Below, in pieces: positions 27,143 through 36,346 of a DNA stretch of 64,000 bases (positions are counted from its first letter, which is position 1; each line of letters begins with the position of its first letter). This DNA is from Clostridium sp. C2-6-12 (lineage in GTDB: Bacteria; Bacillota; Clostridia; Clostridiales; Clostridiaceae). Location of the stretch: the NCBI RefSeq assembly GCF_009928485.1, contig NZ_JAABNP010000006.1, positions 62,001 through 126,000 on the forward strand, given 5' to 3'. A program made the position numbers and the translations under genes. Below the pieces are notes generated by a model that saw only the letters and a list, made by a program, of their open reading frames with translations, had not been told where the DNA came from and ran no database searches.

Positions 27143-29572
27143 TTGAACGTAAATTATTATTTTAGTATTGCACTTTTAGTATCAGCAATGGTGCTGATTT
27201 TTATAGGATATTTTTCATGGAAAAGAAATAAATTATATGCGTGTATGTCACTGCTTCCAGTAGCAATTTATGAATTCGGATATGCATTTGAAATATTAAG
27301 TACAAGCCTTGAAAAGGTGAAGATTTGGATAAAAATAGAGTATATTGGAATAGCATTTTTGCCTGTGGTTTGGTTAATGTTTGTACTTAATTTTAATGGA
27401 TACGAAGAAAAAATGAAAAAGAATATGTTAAGGCTGCTTTATATTGTACCTGTTATTACATTAATAATGAATTACACAAATGATTTTCATCATTTGTTTT
27501 ATAAGGATTTATACATGAATAATGATGGTATTTTTCCAATTGTAGAAATGATAAAAGGACCATTTTATTGGCTCAATGTTGTTTACACCTATACTCTTAT
27601 GTTTGTAGGATTAATAATTTTTATTTTTGCTTACTTTAAATCAGTATCAATTGTTAGAAAACAGATATTGATATTAATAGTAGCTTGGGTAATTCCGTGG
27701 ATTTCAGATATTATTTATATGTTGAAATTGACACCCTTTAATTTAGATTTATGTCCACTTGCATTTTCGTTTTCTGGAATAATATCCAGTTTTGCTATAT
27801 TTAATTATAAGCTGTTAAAATTAACGCCAATTGCAATAGAAAAAGTTTTTTATAATATGTCAGATGGAGTTATAATACTTGATTCTGAAAATAATATAGT
27901 TAATTTTAATAATTCCTCCCAAAATATTATTTCTAAATTGAAAAATATAAAAGCAGGTGAGAAAAAAATAGACGAAGTATTAGAGGATTATAAAGAAGTA
28001 TTAAAAGCTATAAATGATGATTTGTATAATGAGAGTTTGATAACAATAAAAAACAATGAACAATTGAGATATTTTAAAATAAATATAAACAATATATATA
28101 GAAATAAAAATGATGTTATTGGAAAAATAGTAATTTTAAATGATGTAACTGAAATTGAAATGCAGAGAAAAAAATTATCAGATAATTTGAAATTCCTAAA
28201 AACACTGATGGACACTATTCCTAATCCTATTTATTCAAAGGATGAAAAAGGAATATATAATCATTGTAATAATGCATTTACTGAATTTTTTAATATAAAT
28301 AAAATGGACATTATAGGTAAAGATGCTAATGAAGTGTTTGGTGAGGATTTTGCAAAAATCCACAATGAATATGACAAAAGCTTAATTGAGAAAAAAGGAA
28401 CTCAAGTTTATGAAGCAAAGATTATGAACAATGATAGTGCATATTATCATTTGAGTTTTAGTAAATCAGTTGTTGTAGATAATTATGAAAATAATAAAGG
28501 CTTAGTTGGTGTAATAACAGATATTACAGAAGAGAAAGAAAATAGAGAAAGAATAAATAAGCTACTTAAGTTAAAGGAATCAATGGTTAGAATTGGATAT
28601 TCTATTAATGAATTAACTAATATTAATGATTTGCTTCAATTGATATTAGATGAAGTTATTAATTGCGTTGATGAGAGAAGTTGTGGTTCAGTATTACTTT
28701 TGGATGAAGATAAAACTTTAAAAATAGCTGCAGCTAAAGGATATCATTTAAATGAATCTAAAGGATTTTCAATTAAACTGAAGGAACATCAGTTTAGGTT
28801 TAATAATGGTGAGAAAATAAATGAAACAGTTATTTTTAACAATATTCATAAAATACAAGATATAAAAATGTTAGATACAATAGAAGGAAAAAAAATAAAA
28901 TCGGCAATTAGTTCACCTATAATTATTGATGGTCAATTATATGGTTTTTTGAATATTGATAGTATTTATAATAATATCTTTAATGAAAGAGATATAGAAT
29001 TAATGGAATATATGAGAAATCAAGTTTCGATTGCTATCACTAAACATAAACTTTATGAAGAAACGTTATATTTGTCTAGATACGACAAATTAACAAAAGT
29101 ATATAATAGAAGTTATTTTGAACAATTGATTCATGATAATATTCATAATGCAAATGTTAATAAAAAAGAATTTTTTGTAGCAGCATTTGATTTGAATGAT
29201 CTGAAATTTCTTAATGATAATTATGGCCATTTATATGGTGATAAATTAATTAAAACATTTGCTAAAGGTTTAAGTAGCTTAACTAGAAATGCTGATATCA
29301 TAGGAAGATTTGGAGGAGATGAGTTTGTAGGTGTTTTTTATGATGTTGACTTTCAAAATTTAACTAACAAGTTTGAGGAATTGATTGAACATTTTAAGAA
29401 TAATCCAATAATCTTTGAGAATAAAGAAATTGTTTGCAGTTATAGTTACGGAATAGTTAGCTTTCCAAAAGAAGGAATCAATTTCAATAAATTATTAAAG
29501 ATTGCTGATGAACGTATGTATGAGTATAAACGCATAGTAAAAAGTAAAAAATGTGCCATTGTGCTAGAATAG
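27143..29572 (+). CDS. Diguanylate cyclase: 7TM sensor-PAS-PAS-GAF-GGDEF
   Basis: 809 residues. Seven hydrophobic helices at 1-215 match the 7TMR-HisK N-terminal sensor, then two PAS-like regions (about 230-335 and 345-465), a GAF domain (about 480-640) and a GGDEF domain. The active site RFGGDEF is intact (near 722-728) and RNAD sits at I-site spacing just upstream, so it should make c-di-GMP with product inhibition. No EAL domain. TTG start with GGGAGGGG upstream. No c-di-GMP riboswitch was recognised in the window, though a PilZ-like domain occurs in the protein at 54003. Confidence 0.92.
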   Translation: MNVNYYFSIALLVSAMVLIFIGYFSWKRNKLYACMSLLPVAIYEFGYAFEILSTSLEKVKIWIKIEYIGIAFLPVVWLMFVLNFNGYEEKMKKNMLRLLYIVPVITLIMNYTNDFHHLFYKDLYMNNDGIFPIVEMIKGPFYWLNVVYTYTLMFVGLIIFIFAYFKSVSIVRKQILILIVAWVIPWISDIIYMLKLTPFNLDLCPLAFSFSGIISSFAIFNYKLLKLTPIAIEKVFYNMSDGVIILDSENNIVNFNNSSQNIISKLKNIKAGEKKIDEVLEDYKEVLKAINDDLYNESLITIKNNEQLRYFKININNIYRNKNDVIGKIVILNDVTEIEMQRKKLSDNLKFLKTLMDTIPNPIYSKDEKGIYNHCNNAFTEFFNINKMDIIGKDANEVFGEDFAKIHNEYDKSLIEKKGTQVYEAKIMNNDSAYYHLSFSKSVVVDNYENNKGLVGVITDITEEKENRERINKLLKLKESMVRIGYSINELTNINDLLQLILDEVINCVDERSCGSVLLLDEDKTLKIAAAKGYHLNESKGFSIKLKEHQFRFNNGEKINETVIFNNIHKIQDIKMLDTIEGKKIKSAISSPIIIDGQLYGFLNIDSIYNNIFNERDIELMEYMRNQVSIAITKHKLYEETLYLSRYDKLTKVYNRSYFEQLIHDNIHNANVNKKEFFVAAFDLNDLKFLNDNYGHLYGDKLIKTFAKGLSSLTRNADIIGRFGGDEFVGVFYDVDFQNLTNKFEELIEHFKNNPIIFENKEIVCSYSYGIVSFPKEGINFNKLLKIADERMYEYKRIVKSKKCAIVLE

Positions 29573-29607
29573 CAGTATTGTATTAAATAATAAGGAGATA
29601 AATAACA

Positions 29608-30516
29608 ATGACATTACAACAGTTAAAATATGTAGTGACAGTTGCTGATAAAGGAACCATTAGTGAGGCAGCGAAAGAATTATTCATTTCCCAACCAACA
29701 ATTACTAATGCCATTAAAGATTTGGAAAAGGAAATGCAGATTACTATATTCAATAGAACTAATAAAGGAATTATAGTTTCAAATATAGGAAATGAATTTT
29801 TAGCTTATGCAAGGCAAGTGCTTGAACAGGCAAATTTATTAGAAGAGAAATTTTTGAATGTGAAGAAACAAAGTCCTAGATTTTCTGTGTCTACACAACA
29901 CTATTCTTTTGCTGTAAATGCTTTTGTGGATGTTATTCGTGAATTTGGTGGAAATCAATATGATTTTACGCTTAGAGAAACTCAGACATATGAGATTATT
30001 GAAGATGTAAGCAGGCTGAAAAGTGAAATAGGAATTTTATATACTTCATCAAAAAATGAAGAAGTAATTAAAAAATTTATAAAGCAAAATAATCTGGAAT
30101 TTGAAGAGCTATTTGTGGCTAAACCTCACGTGTTTATTAGCTCAAAGCATCCATTAGCTAAGAAAGATAAAATAGAATTAGAAGAGTTAGAGGATTATCC
30201 ATATCTTTCATTTGAACAAGGGGAGTATAATTCCTTTTATTTTTCAGAGGAAATTCTTAGTACTCTTGATCGTAATAAAAATATTAAGGTAAGGGATAGA
30301 GCCACTTTATTTAATCTTGCAGTTGGGTTAAATGGGTATACTGTTAGTACGGGAGTAATTAGCAAGGAATTGAATGGAGAAAATATTATAGCAAAACCAC
30401 TTATGGTAGAAGAATATATGCGCGTGGGAACAATCATACAAAGGGATATGCCCCTTAGCAGATATGGAAATGCTTATATGGAAGCATTAAAGAAGCATGT
30501 TCTTGAATATGTTTAG
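29608..30516 (+). CDS. LysR-family transcriptional regulator
   Basis: 302 residues. N-terminal winged helix: LQQLKYVVTVADKGTISEAA then LFISQPTITNAIKDLEKE and FNRTNKGI, the LysR signature; the rest is the periplasmic-binding-protein-like ligand domain. AAGGAG precedes ATG. It sits before the methionine-synthase-like gene on the same strand but a strong terminator separates them, so regulation of that gene is possible only through its own promoter. Confidence 0.93.
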   Translation: MTLQQLKYVVTVADKGTISEAAKELFISQPTITNAIKDLEKEMQITIFNRTNKGIIVSNIGNEFLAYARQVLEQANLLEEKFLNVKKQSPRFSVSTQHYSFAVNAFVDVIREFGGNQYDFTLRETQTYEIIEDVSRLKSEIGILYTSSKNEEVIKKFIKQNNLEFEELFVAKPHVFISSKHPLAKKDKIELEELEDYPYLSFEQGEYNSFYFSEEILSTLDRNKNIKVRDRATLFNLAVGLNGYTVSTGVISKELNGENIIAKPLMVEEYMRVGTIIQRDMPLSRYGNAYMEALKKHVLEYV

Positions 30517-30559
30517 AAAGCGGTAACAGTCACCGGAATTTGATATAATATAAAGATGG

Positions 30560-30608
30560 AAATATGGATTGGATATAGTTAAAAACTATATCTAATCCAT
30601 ATTTTTTT
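30560..30608 (+). terminator. Terminator after LysR gene
   Basis: 20-base arms (30560-30579 with 30585-30604), one G-T pair, followed by seven T. Confidence 0.88.
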
Positions 30609-30694
30609 GTATTTTTCAAGATACAAAAAGTGGTTTATACTATCATCATAATAGAAGTTTATTACAAATAATATAGATGGGGGAGATAAAGAAT

Positions 30695-31807
30695 ATGAAA
30701 TATAATGCACCTTTTAAATATGATATAGTAGGAAGTTTTTTAAGACCTGAACATTTAAAACAAGCAAGAGAGCAATATGCAAGTGGAAAAATTTCAGCAG
30801 AAGAATTAAAAAAAGTTGAAGATAAAGCAATTACAGATTTAATAGTAAAGCAGAAAGCTGTTGGACTTCAGGTCATAACAGATGGAGAATTTAGAAGAAG
30901 TTCATGGCATCTTGATTTTATGTGGGCGTTTAAGGGAATTGGGCATGAAAAGACAAAAAAGGGAATTCCCTTTCATGGAGAACCTGCTTTAATTGATGAT
31001 ACTTTCCTTACTGGAAAAGTGTCTGTTGATAATCATCCATTTGTTGAACATTTTAAGTTTGTAAAGCAATTTGAAGATGAGAATACAGTTGCTCGTCAGA
31101 CCATACCAGCGCCAGCACAATTTTTATTTCAGATGATTACACCAGATAATCAGGAAGGAACGAAATCAATTTATCCAAATGAAGAAGAGTTGATTCAAGA
31201 TATTGTTACTGGGTATAAAAAGGTGATAGAAGATTTATATTCAGTAGGTTGTAGAAATATTCAATTTGATGATTGTACATGGGGAGTTTGTGTTGATCCA
31301 AATGCTTGTTTTATCTTTGGTACAGATGAAGAAGGGCTACAAAAAATTATTGAAAAATTAATTAGGATTAATAATCTTGCAATTGAAAATAAGCCAGAAG
31401 ATTTAATAATCACTACTCATATTTGTCGTGGGAATTTTCATTCCACATGGGCTTGTCAAGGTGGCTATGACAGAGTAGCAAAAGATCTTTTTACAAATGA
31501 AAATGTAAATGCATTTTATTTGGAATTTGATGATGAACGTTCAGGAGATTTTAAATCACTTGAATATGTAAGTGAGGATAAGAAAGTTGTATTAGGGCTT
31601 ATAACAACCAAATCACCAATGCTAGAAGACAAAAATTCTATAATAGAACGTATTCACGAAGCAGAAAAATATGTTCCACTAGACCGTTTATGTCTTAGTC
31701 CTCAGTGTGGCTTTGCATCTACAGAAGAAGGAAATAAGCTTACAGAAGAAGAGCAATGGGCAAAACTAAGATTGATAAGGGAAATTGTAAAAGAAGTATG
31801 GAAATAA
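30695..31807 (+). CDS. MetE C-terminal-like (YxjG/YxjH type) methyltransferase
   Basis: 370 residues matching the standalone catalytic half of cobalamin-independent methionine synthase: VGSFLRPEHL, DGEFRRSSWHLDFMW, then THICRGNFHSTWACQGGYD and LSPQCGFAST, which hold the zinc ligands. Such proteins move a methyl group to homocysteine or a related thiol; exact donor is uncertain. ATG 30695 is used because GGGGGAG lies upstream; the ATG at 30677 would include that site. I saw no S-box riboswitch ahead of it, unlike Bacillus yxjG/H. A terminator follows. Confidence 0.88.
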   Translation: MKYNAPFKYDIVGSFLRPEHLKQAREQYASGKISAEELKKVEDKAITDLIVKQKAVGLQVITDGEFRRSSWHLDFMWAFKGIGHEKTKKGIPFHGEPALIDDTFLTGKVSVDNHPFVEHFKFVKQFEDENTVARQTIPAPAQFLFQMITPDNQEGTKSIYPNEEELIQDIVTGYKKVIEDLYSVGCRNIQFDDCTWGVCVDPNACFIFGTDEEGLQKIIEKLIRINNLAIENKPEDLIITTHICRGNFHSTWACQGGYDRVAKDLFTNENVNAFYLEFDDERSGDFKSLEYVSEDKKVVLGLITTKSPMLEDKNSIIERIHEAEKYVPLDRLCLSPQCGFASTEEGNKLTEEEQWAKLRLIREIVKEVWK

Positions 31808-31816
31808 AATATGAAG

Positions 31817-31853
31817 CTCATGAAAGTCTAAAACTTAGATTTCATGAGTTTTT
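31817..31853 (+). terminator. Terminator after MetE-like gene
   Basis: 14-bp stem with one bulged G; arms start CTCATGAAA and end TTTCATGAG, loop within TCTAAAACTTAGA, followed by six T. TAAA-loop family. Confidence 0.85.
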
Positions 31854-31920
31854 TATATTTCTTTGAAGGAGAAAAAAATCAAAAGTTAGACTTATAATCA
31901 TGAAGTTTTAATAAACCTTC

Positions 31921-31949
31921 TTGATTAGATATGAAAAATAAAGTATACT
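31921..31949 (+). promoter_or_regulatory. Sigma-A promoter for the FNT gene
   Basis: TTGATT at 31921-31926, 17-base spacer, TATACT at 31944-31949. The Fur-like box starts 14 bases after the -10. Confidence 0.7.
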
Positions 31950-31963
31950 AAATAAAGAGAAAA

Positions 31964-31980
31964 TGATAATTGTTATCATT
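31964..31980. promoter_or_regulatory. Fur-like box upstream of the FNT gene
   Basis: TGATAATTGTTATCATT matches the 7-1-7 Fur pattern (TGATAAT-N-ATTATCA) with one mismatch and is 16/17 identical to the box at 33218-33234 ahead of the siderophore operon. It overlaps the expected transcription start, so iron-loaded Fur should repress. Confidence 0.7.
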
Positions 31981-32019
31981 GGAAAAATAGGTAAAATTAA
32001 TTTCTAGGGTTAGTATTTT

Positions 32020-32053
32020 AATATAATGGAAGACTATTCATGAACATTATATT
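32020..32053. repeat. 9-bp inverted repeat in the FNT leader
   Basis: Perfect arms AATATAATG (32020-32028) and CATTATATT (32045-32053) with a 16-base loop, in the 5' untranslated region. No T-run follows. May be an RNA hairpin or a regulator site. Confidence 0.35.
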
Positions 32054-32090
32054 TAACTAAATAAAAAAATATAACTAAGGAGAATTACTA

Positions 32091-32957
32091 ATGAATAAGC
32101 AAAATTATCTGACACCGCCAGAAATTACTGAAGTTACAATACAAAATGGAATTAAGAAATCTAAAATGACTAGAGTAAATATGCTTATACTTGGAATTTT
32201 AGCAGGTGTATTTATTGCTTTTGCAGCTGAGGGTTCCAATATGGCAGCTTTTAATTTACTTGCGAAGGCAGATACTTATGGATTAGGGAAAGTCCTTGCA
32301 GGTGCAGTTTTTGGGACAGGCCTTATGCTGGTTTTAATTGCTGGAGGAGAACTGTTTACTGGGAATACAATGATAATTGCAGGTGTATTAGATAAAAAAG
32401 TAAGTATAAAATCAATGTTAAGAAATTGGTTTTATGTCTATGTTGGAAATTTTATAGGTTCAATATTTATTGCATATATGATGAATCAATCAGGTCTTTT
32501 TCACAGTGGAGATAGCATGCTTGGTGCAGTAACAATAAAAATTGCAGCATATAAAGTTGGACTGACATTTACTCAAGCATTTTTTCTTGGTATTATGTGT
32601 AATTGGCTTGTATGTTTAGCTGTATGGATGGCATATGGTGCTAAGGATATGACTGGGAAAATATTTGCAATATTTTTTCCTATATGGCTTTTTATAACTT
32701 CAGGTTTTGAGCATTGTGTGGCAAATATGTATTATATTCCAGCAGGTATCATGGCTAAAAGTAATAAGGAGTTAACAGATGTAGCCGTCGTGCTAGGCGT
32801 AACACCGGAAAAATTGAACCATTTGAATTGGGAGACTTTTTTTACTGGAAATTTAATTCCTGTGACCCTTGGAAATATAATTGGAGGCGGTATTTTTGTT
32901 GGTGCAGTTTACTGGTATGTATATATTAAAAATAACAAATGCATAGAGAGAAAATAA
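32091..32957 (+). CDS. Formate/nitrite transporter (FNT) family channel
   Basis: 288 residues with six membrane helices and the FNT signatures: AEGSNMAAFNLLA, GGELFTGNTM and CNWLVCLAVWMAYGAKDM, then GFEHCVANMYYIPAG. FNT proteins are pentameric channels for small monovalent anions such as formate, nitrite or hydrosulfide. The specific substrate cannot be read. AAGGAG precedes ATG. The Fur-like box in its promoter links it to iron status and to the siderophore operon downstream, which is not usual for a formate channel. Confidence 0.92.
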   Translation: MNKQNYLTPPEITEVTIQNGIKKSKMTRVNMLILGILAGVFIAFAAEGSNMAAFNLLAKADTYGLGKVLAGAVFGTGLMLVLIAGGELFTGNTMIIAGVLDKKVSIKSMLRNWFYVYVGNFIGSIFIAYMMNQSGLFHSGDSMLGAVTIKIAAYKVGLTFTQAFFLGIMCNWLVCLAVWMAYGAKDMTGKIFAIFFPIWLFITSGFEHCVANMYYIPAGIMAKSNKELTDVAVVLGVTPEKLNHLNWETFFTGNLIPVTLGNIIGGGIFVGAVYWYVYIKNNKCIERK

Positions 32958-33001
32958 ATCTAAAAATTAAATAAGTATGCTATAATTTATATTCAGAGTA
33001 T

Positions 33002-33043
33002 AACCCGCAAAAGTCGAAAGTATATATTTTAAGCGGGTTTTTA
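33002..33043 (+). terminator. Terminator after FNT gene
   Basis: Arms AACCCGC and GCGGGTT (33002-33008, 33033-33039) closing a long loop, then a T run. Confidence 0.65.
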
Positions 33044-33175
33044 CTTTATAAAAATACAGGAAATAATATTTATTATAATAAAATTTTTTGAGATTTTATT
33101 ACATATTTGTGAAATAAGTCTGTTTTATAGTATGCAATATATAGAATTTCAAGATTATTTTCTTCTTTGTTGTGG

Positions 33176-33204
33176 TTGACAAATATTATTGATAACTATA
33201 AAAT
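33176..33204 (+). promoter_or_regulatory. Sigma-A promoter of the siderophore operon
   Basis: TTGACA at 33176-33181, 17-base spacer, TAAAAT at 33199-33204. The Fur-like box begins 14 bases after the -10, as in the FNT promoter. Confidence 0.75.
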
Positions 33205-33215
33205 AATATTGCGTA

Positions 33216-33240
33216 ATTGATAATTGTTTTCATTATCAAT
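33216..33240. promoter_or_regulatory. Fur box of the siderophore operon
   Basis: Perfect 9-base arms ATTGATAAT and ATTATCAAT around a 7-base centre. The inner 19-mer GATAATTGTTTTCATTATC matches 15 of 19 positions of the classical Fur box. Overlaps the expected start of transcription. Confidence 0.8.
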
Positions 33241-33291
33241 TTGAAAAATTGAAAGAAATAATTAAATTCAATAACAACTAGGAGGAAAATT

Positions 33292-34320
33292 ATGAAATTA
33301 AAGAGAATAAGTACGATTATTATTGCTTGCGCTTTATTAATCACAGGATGCACTAGTCAAGCCGGAAAAAATCAAGATAAATCAACGACTGTGGAGCAAA
33401 GTGCATCAGTAACTTATCCAATGAAAATTAAACACGCCTATGGAGAAACTGTAATCGAAAAGCAACCACAAAAGATTGCTACAATTTCTTGGGGAAATCA
33501 AGATGTACCGTTAGCGTTGGGAATTATACCTGCAGGTGTATCTAAAGCAAATTATGGAAAATCAGATGAAAATGGTTTATTACCGTGGACAGCAGAAAAA
33601 TATAAGGAATTAAAAGTTGAAAAACCTGTTACTTTTAATGATATAGATGGTTTAGATTATGAAGCTATTAGTAATTCTAAACCAGATATTATATTGGCTG
33701 CATATTCAGGAATCACTCAAGAGGAATATAATTTATTAAGTAAAATTGCTCCTGTAGTAGCATATCCTAAACTTCCATGGCAAACATATTGGAGAGATCA
33801 GATTACAATTAATGCCAATGCGATTGGTAAAAGAGATGAAGGAAATAAATTAGTTTCAGATTTAGAAAAGTTAATAGCAGAAAAAGCTAATGAATATCCT
33901 AAGCTTAAAGGGAAAAAAGCTGCGTTTTGTTACTTTAATCCAGCTGATTTTGGGAAATTTTACATATACCTTCCAACAGATCCTCGCGCAGCATATCTTA
34001 CTGATTTAGGATTAGAATTACCTGAAAGTGTTAATAAACTTGCACAAACTTCAGATAGCTTTGCTCTTGAAATTAGTTCAGAAAATATTGATAAATTATC
34101 TGATATTGATGTTATTGTTACTTATGGAAATGATAAATTACTAAAACAATTGCAGTCAGATCCTTTATTAGGAACTGTTCCAGCAATAAAAAGAGGATCA
34201 GTTGGAATTATAGAAGAAGGTTCAGCACTTGCAGCCTCTTGTACTCCAAGTGCCTTATCAATTCCTGCAACAATAGATGAATATTTAAAGATAATTGGAG
34301 AGGCAGCAGACAAAATATAA
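33292..34320 (+). CDS. Fe-siderophore ABC transporter substrate-binding lipoprotein
   Basis: 342 residues. Signal peptide with lipobox LITGC (Cys20) gives lipid anchoring. The mature part is a class III periplasmic-binding fold: KIKHAYGETVIEKQPQKIATISWGNQD, then GLDYEAISNSKPDIILAAYSG as in FepB/FatB-like proteins (each shown in part). It captures ferric siderophore for the two permeases. AGGAGG precedes ATG. First gene of four; its stop overlaps the next start by one base. Exact siderophore unknown. Confidence 0.92.
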   Translation: MKLKRISTIIIACALLITGCTSQAGKNQDKSTTVEQSASVTYPMKIKHAYGETVIEKQPQKIATISWGNQDVPLALGIIPAGVSKANYGKSDENGLLPWTAEKYKELKVEKPVTFNDIDGLDYEAISNSKPDIILAAYSGITQEEYNLLSKIAPVVAYPKLPWQTYWRDQITINANAIGKRDEGNKLVSDLEKLIAEKANEYPKLKGKKAAFCYFNPADFGKFYIYLPTDPRAAYLTDLGLELPESVNKLAQTSDSFALEISSENIDKLSDIDVIVTYGNDKLLKQLQSDPLLGTVPAIKRGSVGIIEEGSALAASCTPSALSIPATIDEYLKIIGEAADKI

Positions 34321-35318
34321 TGAGATTAAAAAGAACAATATTAATATATTTAGTAAGTATGTGTTTTCTTGGTATTTGTGTAATGGCATCATTTGCATGG
34401 GGATCTAAAAATTTAGAAGTTAGTCAAGTTGTAAGTGCTTTATTAAATAAAGGAGATATGTCTTTCTCTGCATTAGTGGTACGTGAACGTATTCCAAGAA
34501 CTATTTTTAGCATTATGGCAGGAGCCTCTCTTGGAATATCGGGAGCCCTTATGCAATCTATTACTAGAAACCCTATAGCAGATCCAAGCATATTAGGAGT
34601 TAATACGGGTGCTTCTTTATTTGTTGTAATTGGAATAGCATTTTTTAATATAAATTCAGCTAATCAGTATATTTGGGTTGCTTTAGCTGGAGCCGCCTTA
34701 ACATCTATATTTGTATATGGAATGGCCTCAATTGGAAATGGTGGTATAACTCCAATAAAGCTTGCATTAGCAGGTTCTGCCACAAGTGCAGTTTTATCCT
34801 CGTTAGTAAGTGCAATTATACTTCCAAGAAGTGAGGTTATGGATGCATATAGATTTTGGCAAGTTGGAAGTGTAAGCGGTGCAACTTGGGAAAGTATTAA
34901 GTTGATACTTCCATTTATTATAGTTGGATTAGTAATTAGTGTAGTTGTAGCACCTGCATTGGATGCTTTAGCATTAGGAGATGAAGTTGCAACTGGCTTA
35001 GGCGTTAATATAGGAGTTATTAGGATTATATGTGCAATTGCTGGAGTTGTATTATGTGGTGCAATTACTGCAATTGCAGGGCCTATAGGTTTTGTAGGGT
35101 TAATGATACCTCATAGTATGCGTCTTATTTTTGGCTCAAATTTGAGAGGGATGGTTCCGCTGTCTGCAATAGGAGGAGCAGTACTTCTAACAATTTCAGA
35201 TGTTTTGGGAAGAGTAATCGGAAGTCCAGGCGAACTTCAAGTAGGAATTATTACTGCATTTATAGGAGCACCTATTCTTATTGTCATAGCTAGGAAAGCG
35301 AAGGTGAGGGCTATATGA
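34320..35318 (+). CDS. FecCD-family iron-siderophore permease (first)
   Basis: 332 residues, about nine or ten helices. Family motifs: RIPRTIFSIMAGASLGISGA, RNPIADPSILGVNTGA and, near the C-terminus, GPIGFVGLMIPHSMRL (EAA-like contact with the ATPase). One half of the BtuC/FepD-type channel. Start overlaps the upstream stop (TAATG) and its own stop overlaps the next start (ATGA), so the operon is translationally coupled. Confidence 0.94.
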   Translation: MRLKRTILIYLVSMCFLGICVMASFAWGSKNLEVSQVVSALLNKGDMSFSALVVRERIPRTIFSIMAGASLGISGALMQSITRNPIADPSILGVNTGASLFVVIGIAFFNINSANQYIWVALAGAALTSIFVYGMASIGNGGITPIKLALAGSATSAVLSSLVSAIILPRSEVMDAYRFWQVGSVSGATWESIKLILPFIIVGLVISVVVAPALDALALGDEVATGLGVNIGVIRIICAIAGVVLCGAITAIAGPIGFVGLMIPHSMRLIFGSNLRGMVPLSAIGGAVLLTISDVLGRVIGSPGELQVGIITAFIGAPILIVIARKAKVRAI

Positions 35319-36346
35319 TGCAAACTTCTCATAGAATTATTAGGCAAGGTTATAAAAGAAGAAAAGTTCGTTTGTTTAGTGTAAATATAATATTAACTAT
35401 ATTAACGGTATTCCTTTGTGGAATAATGTTATTATATGGGAAAACAAATTATTCATTAGATACAGTTATAAGAGTTTTGAGTGGTGAAGAAATACAAGGA
35501 GCTTCATTTGCTATATCAACTCTCCGTCTCCCGAGAATGTTATGTGCATTATTAGTAGGATTAGCTTTTGGAATGGCTGGGAATACATTCCAAAATATGC
35601 TTAGAAATCCATTAGCAAGCCCTGATATTATAGGGATCAATTCAGGAGCAAGTGTGGCTGCGGTATTTTGTATATTAGTTCTTCATATGAGTGGTAGCAG
35701 TGTTTCTATAGCAGCAGTCATTTCTGGAATTTTGATTTCAATACTTATATATGCACTATCTAAAGGTTCAGGATTTTCAGGTGGTAGATTAATACTTATA
35801 GGAATTGGTATACAGGCGATGACAAATGCATTAATATCATTTTTTCTAGTTAAAGCATCACAAAATGATGCTTCAAATGCACTTAGATGGTTAAGTGGTA
35901 GTTTAAATGGTATGAGTATAGACGCTGTGCCGAAGTTACTTATTGTTGTAGCCATATTTGGGGCTATTATTCTAGGTTTAACACAGCAGCTTCAGGTATT
36001 AGAGCTAGGAGATGAGTTTGCTACAACGCTTGGTTTTAAAATAAAATTAATACGAATTATATTAATTTTAAGTTCAGTATTTTTGATCGCATTTGCAACC
36101 GCTGTTACAGGACCAATTGCTTTTGTTGCATTCTTATCTGGACCAATAGCATCTAGACTTGTTGGAAATGGAACTCAAAATATGTTTGCAGCAGGTTTAG
36201 TTGGAGCATTATTAGTAGTCGGAGGAGATCTTATTGGACAATTTGTATTTGGAACAAGATTTCCAGTAGGAGTAGTTACAGGAATTTTAGGAGCACCTTA
36301 TATGATATTTTTACTAATATTTATTAACAGGAGGGGGCAGGCATAA
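35315..36346 (+). CDS. FecCD-family iron-siderophore permease (second)
   Basis: 343 residues with the same family pattern: LRLPRMLCALLVGLAFGMAG, RNPLASPDIIGINSGAS and TGPIAFVAFLSGPIASRLVG. Forms the heterodimeric channel with the preceding permease. Start ATGA overlaps the upstream stop by 4 bases; the stop overlaps the ATPase start by one base. A more basic N-terminus of about 20 residues precedes the first helix. Confidence 0.94.
   Translation: MMQTSHRIIRQGYKRRKVRLFSVNIILTILTVFLCGIMLLYGKTNYSLDTVIRVLSGEEIQGASFAISTLRLPRMLCALLVGLAFGMAGNTFQNMLRNPLASPDIIGINSGASVAAVFCILVLHMSGSSVSIAAVISGILISILIYALSKGSGFSGGRLILIGIGIQAMTNALISFFLVKASQNDASNALRWLSGSLNGMSIDAVPKLLIVVAIFGAIILGLTQQLQVLELGDEFATTLGFKIKLIRIILILSSVFLIAFATAVTGPIAFVAFLSGPIASRLVGNGTQNMFAAGLVGALLVVGGDLIGQFVFGTRFPVGVVTGILGAPYMIFLLIFINRRGQA

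Noticed and set aside
30605..30694. S-box or T-box riboswitch ahead of the MetE-like gene
   Set aside because: The gap after the terminator is too short and shows none of the conserved riboswitch blocks.
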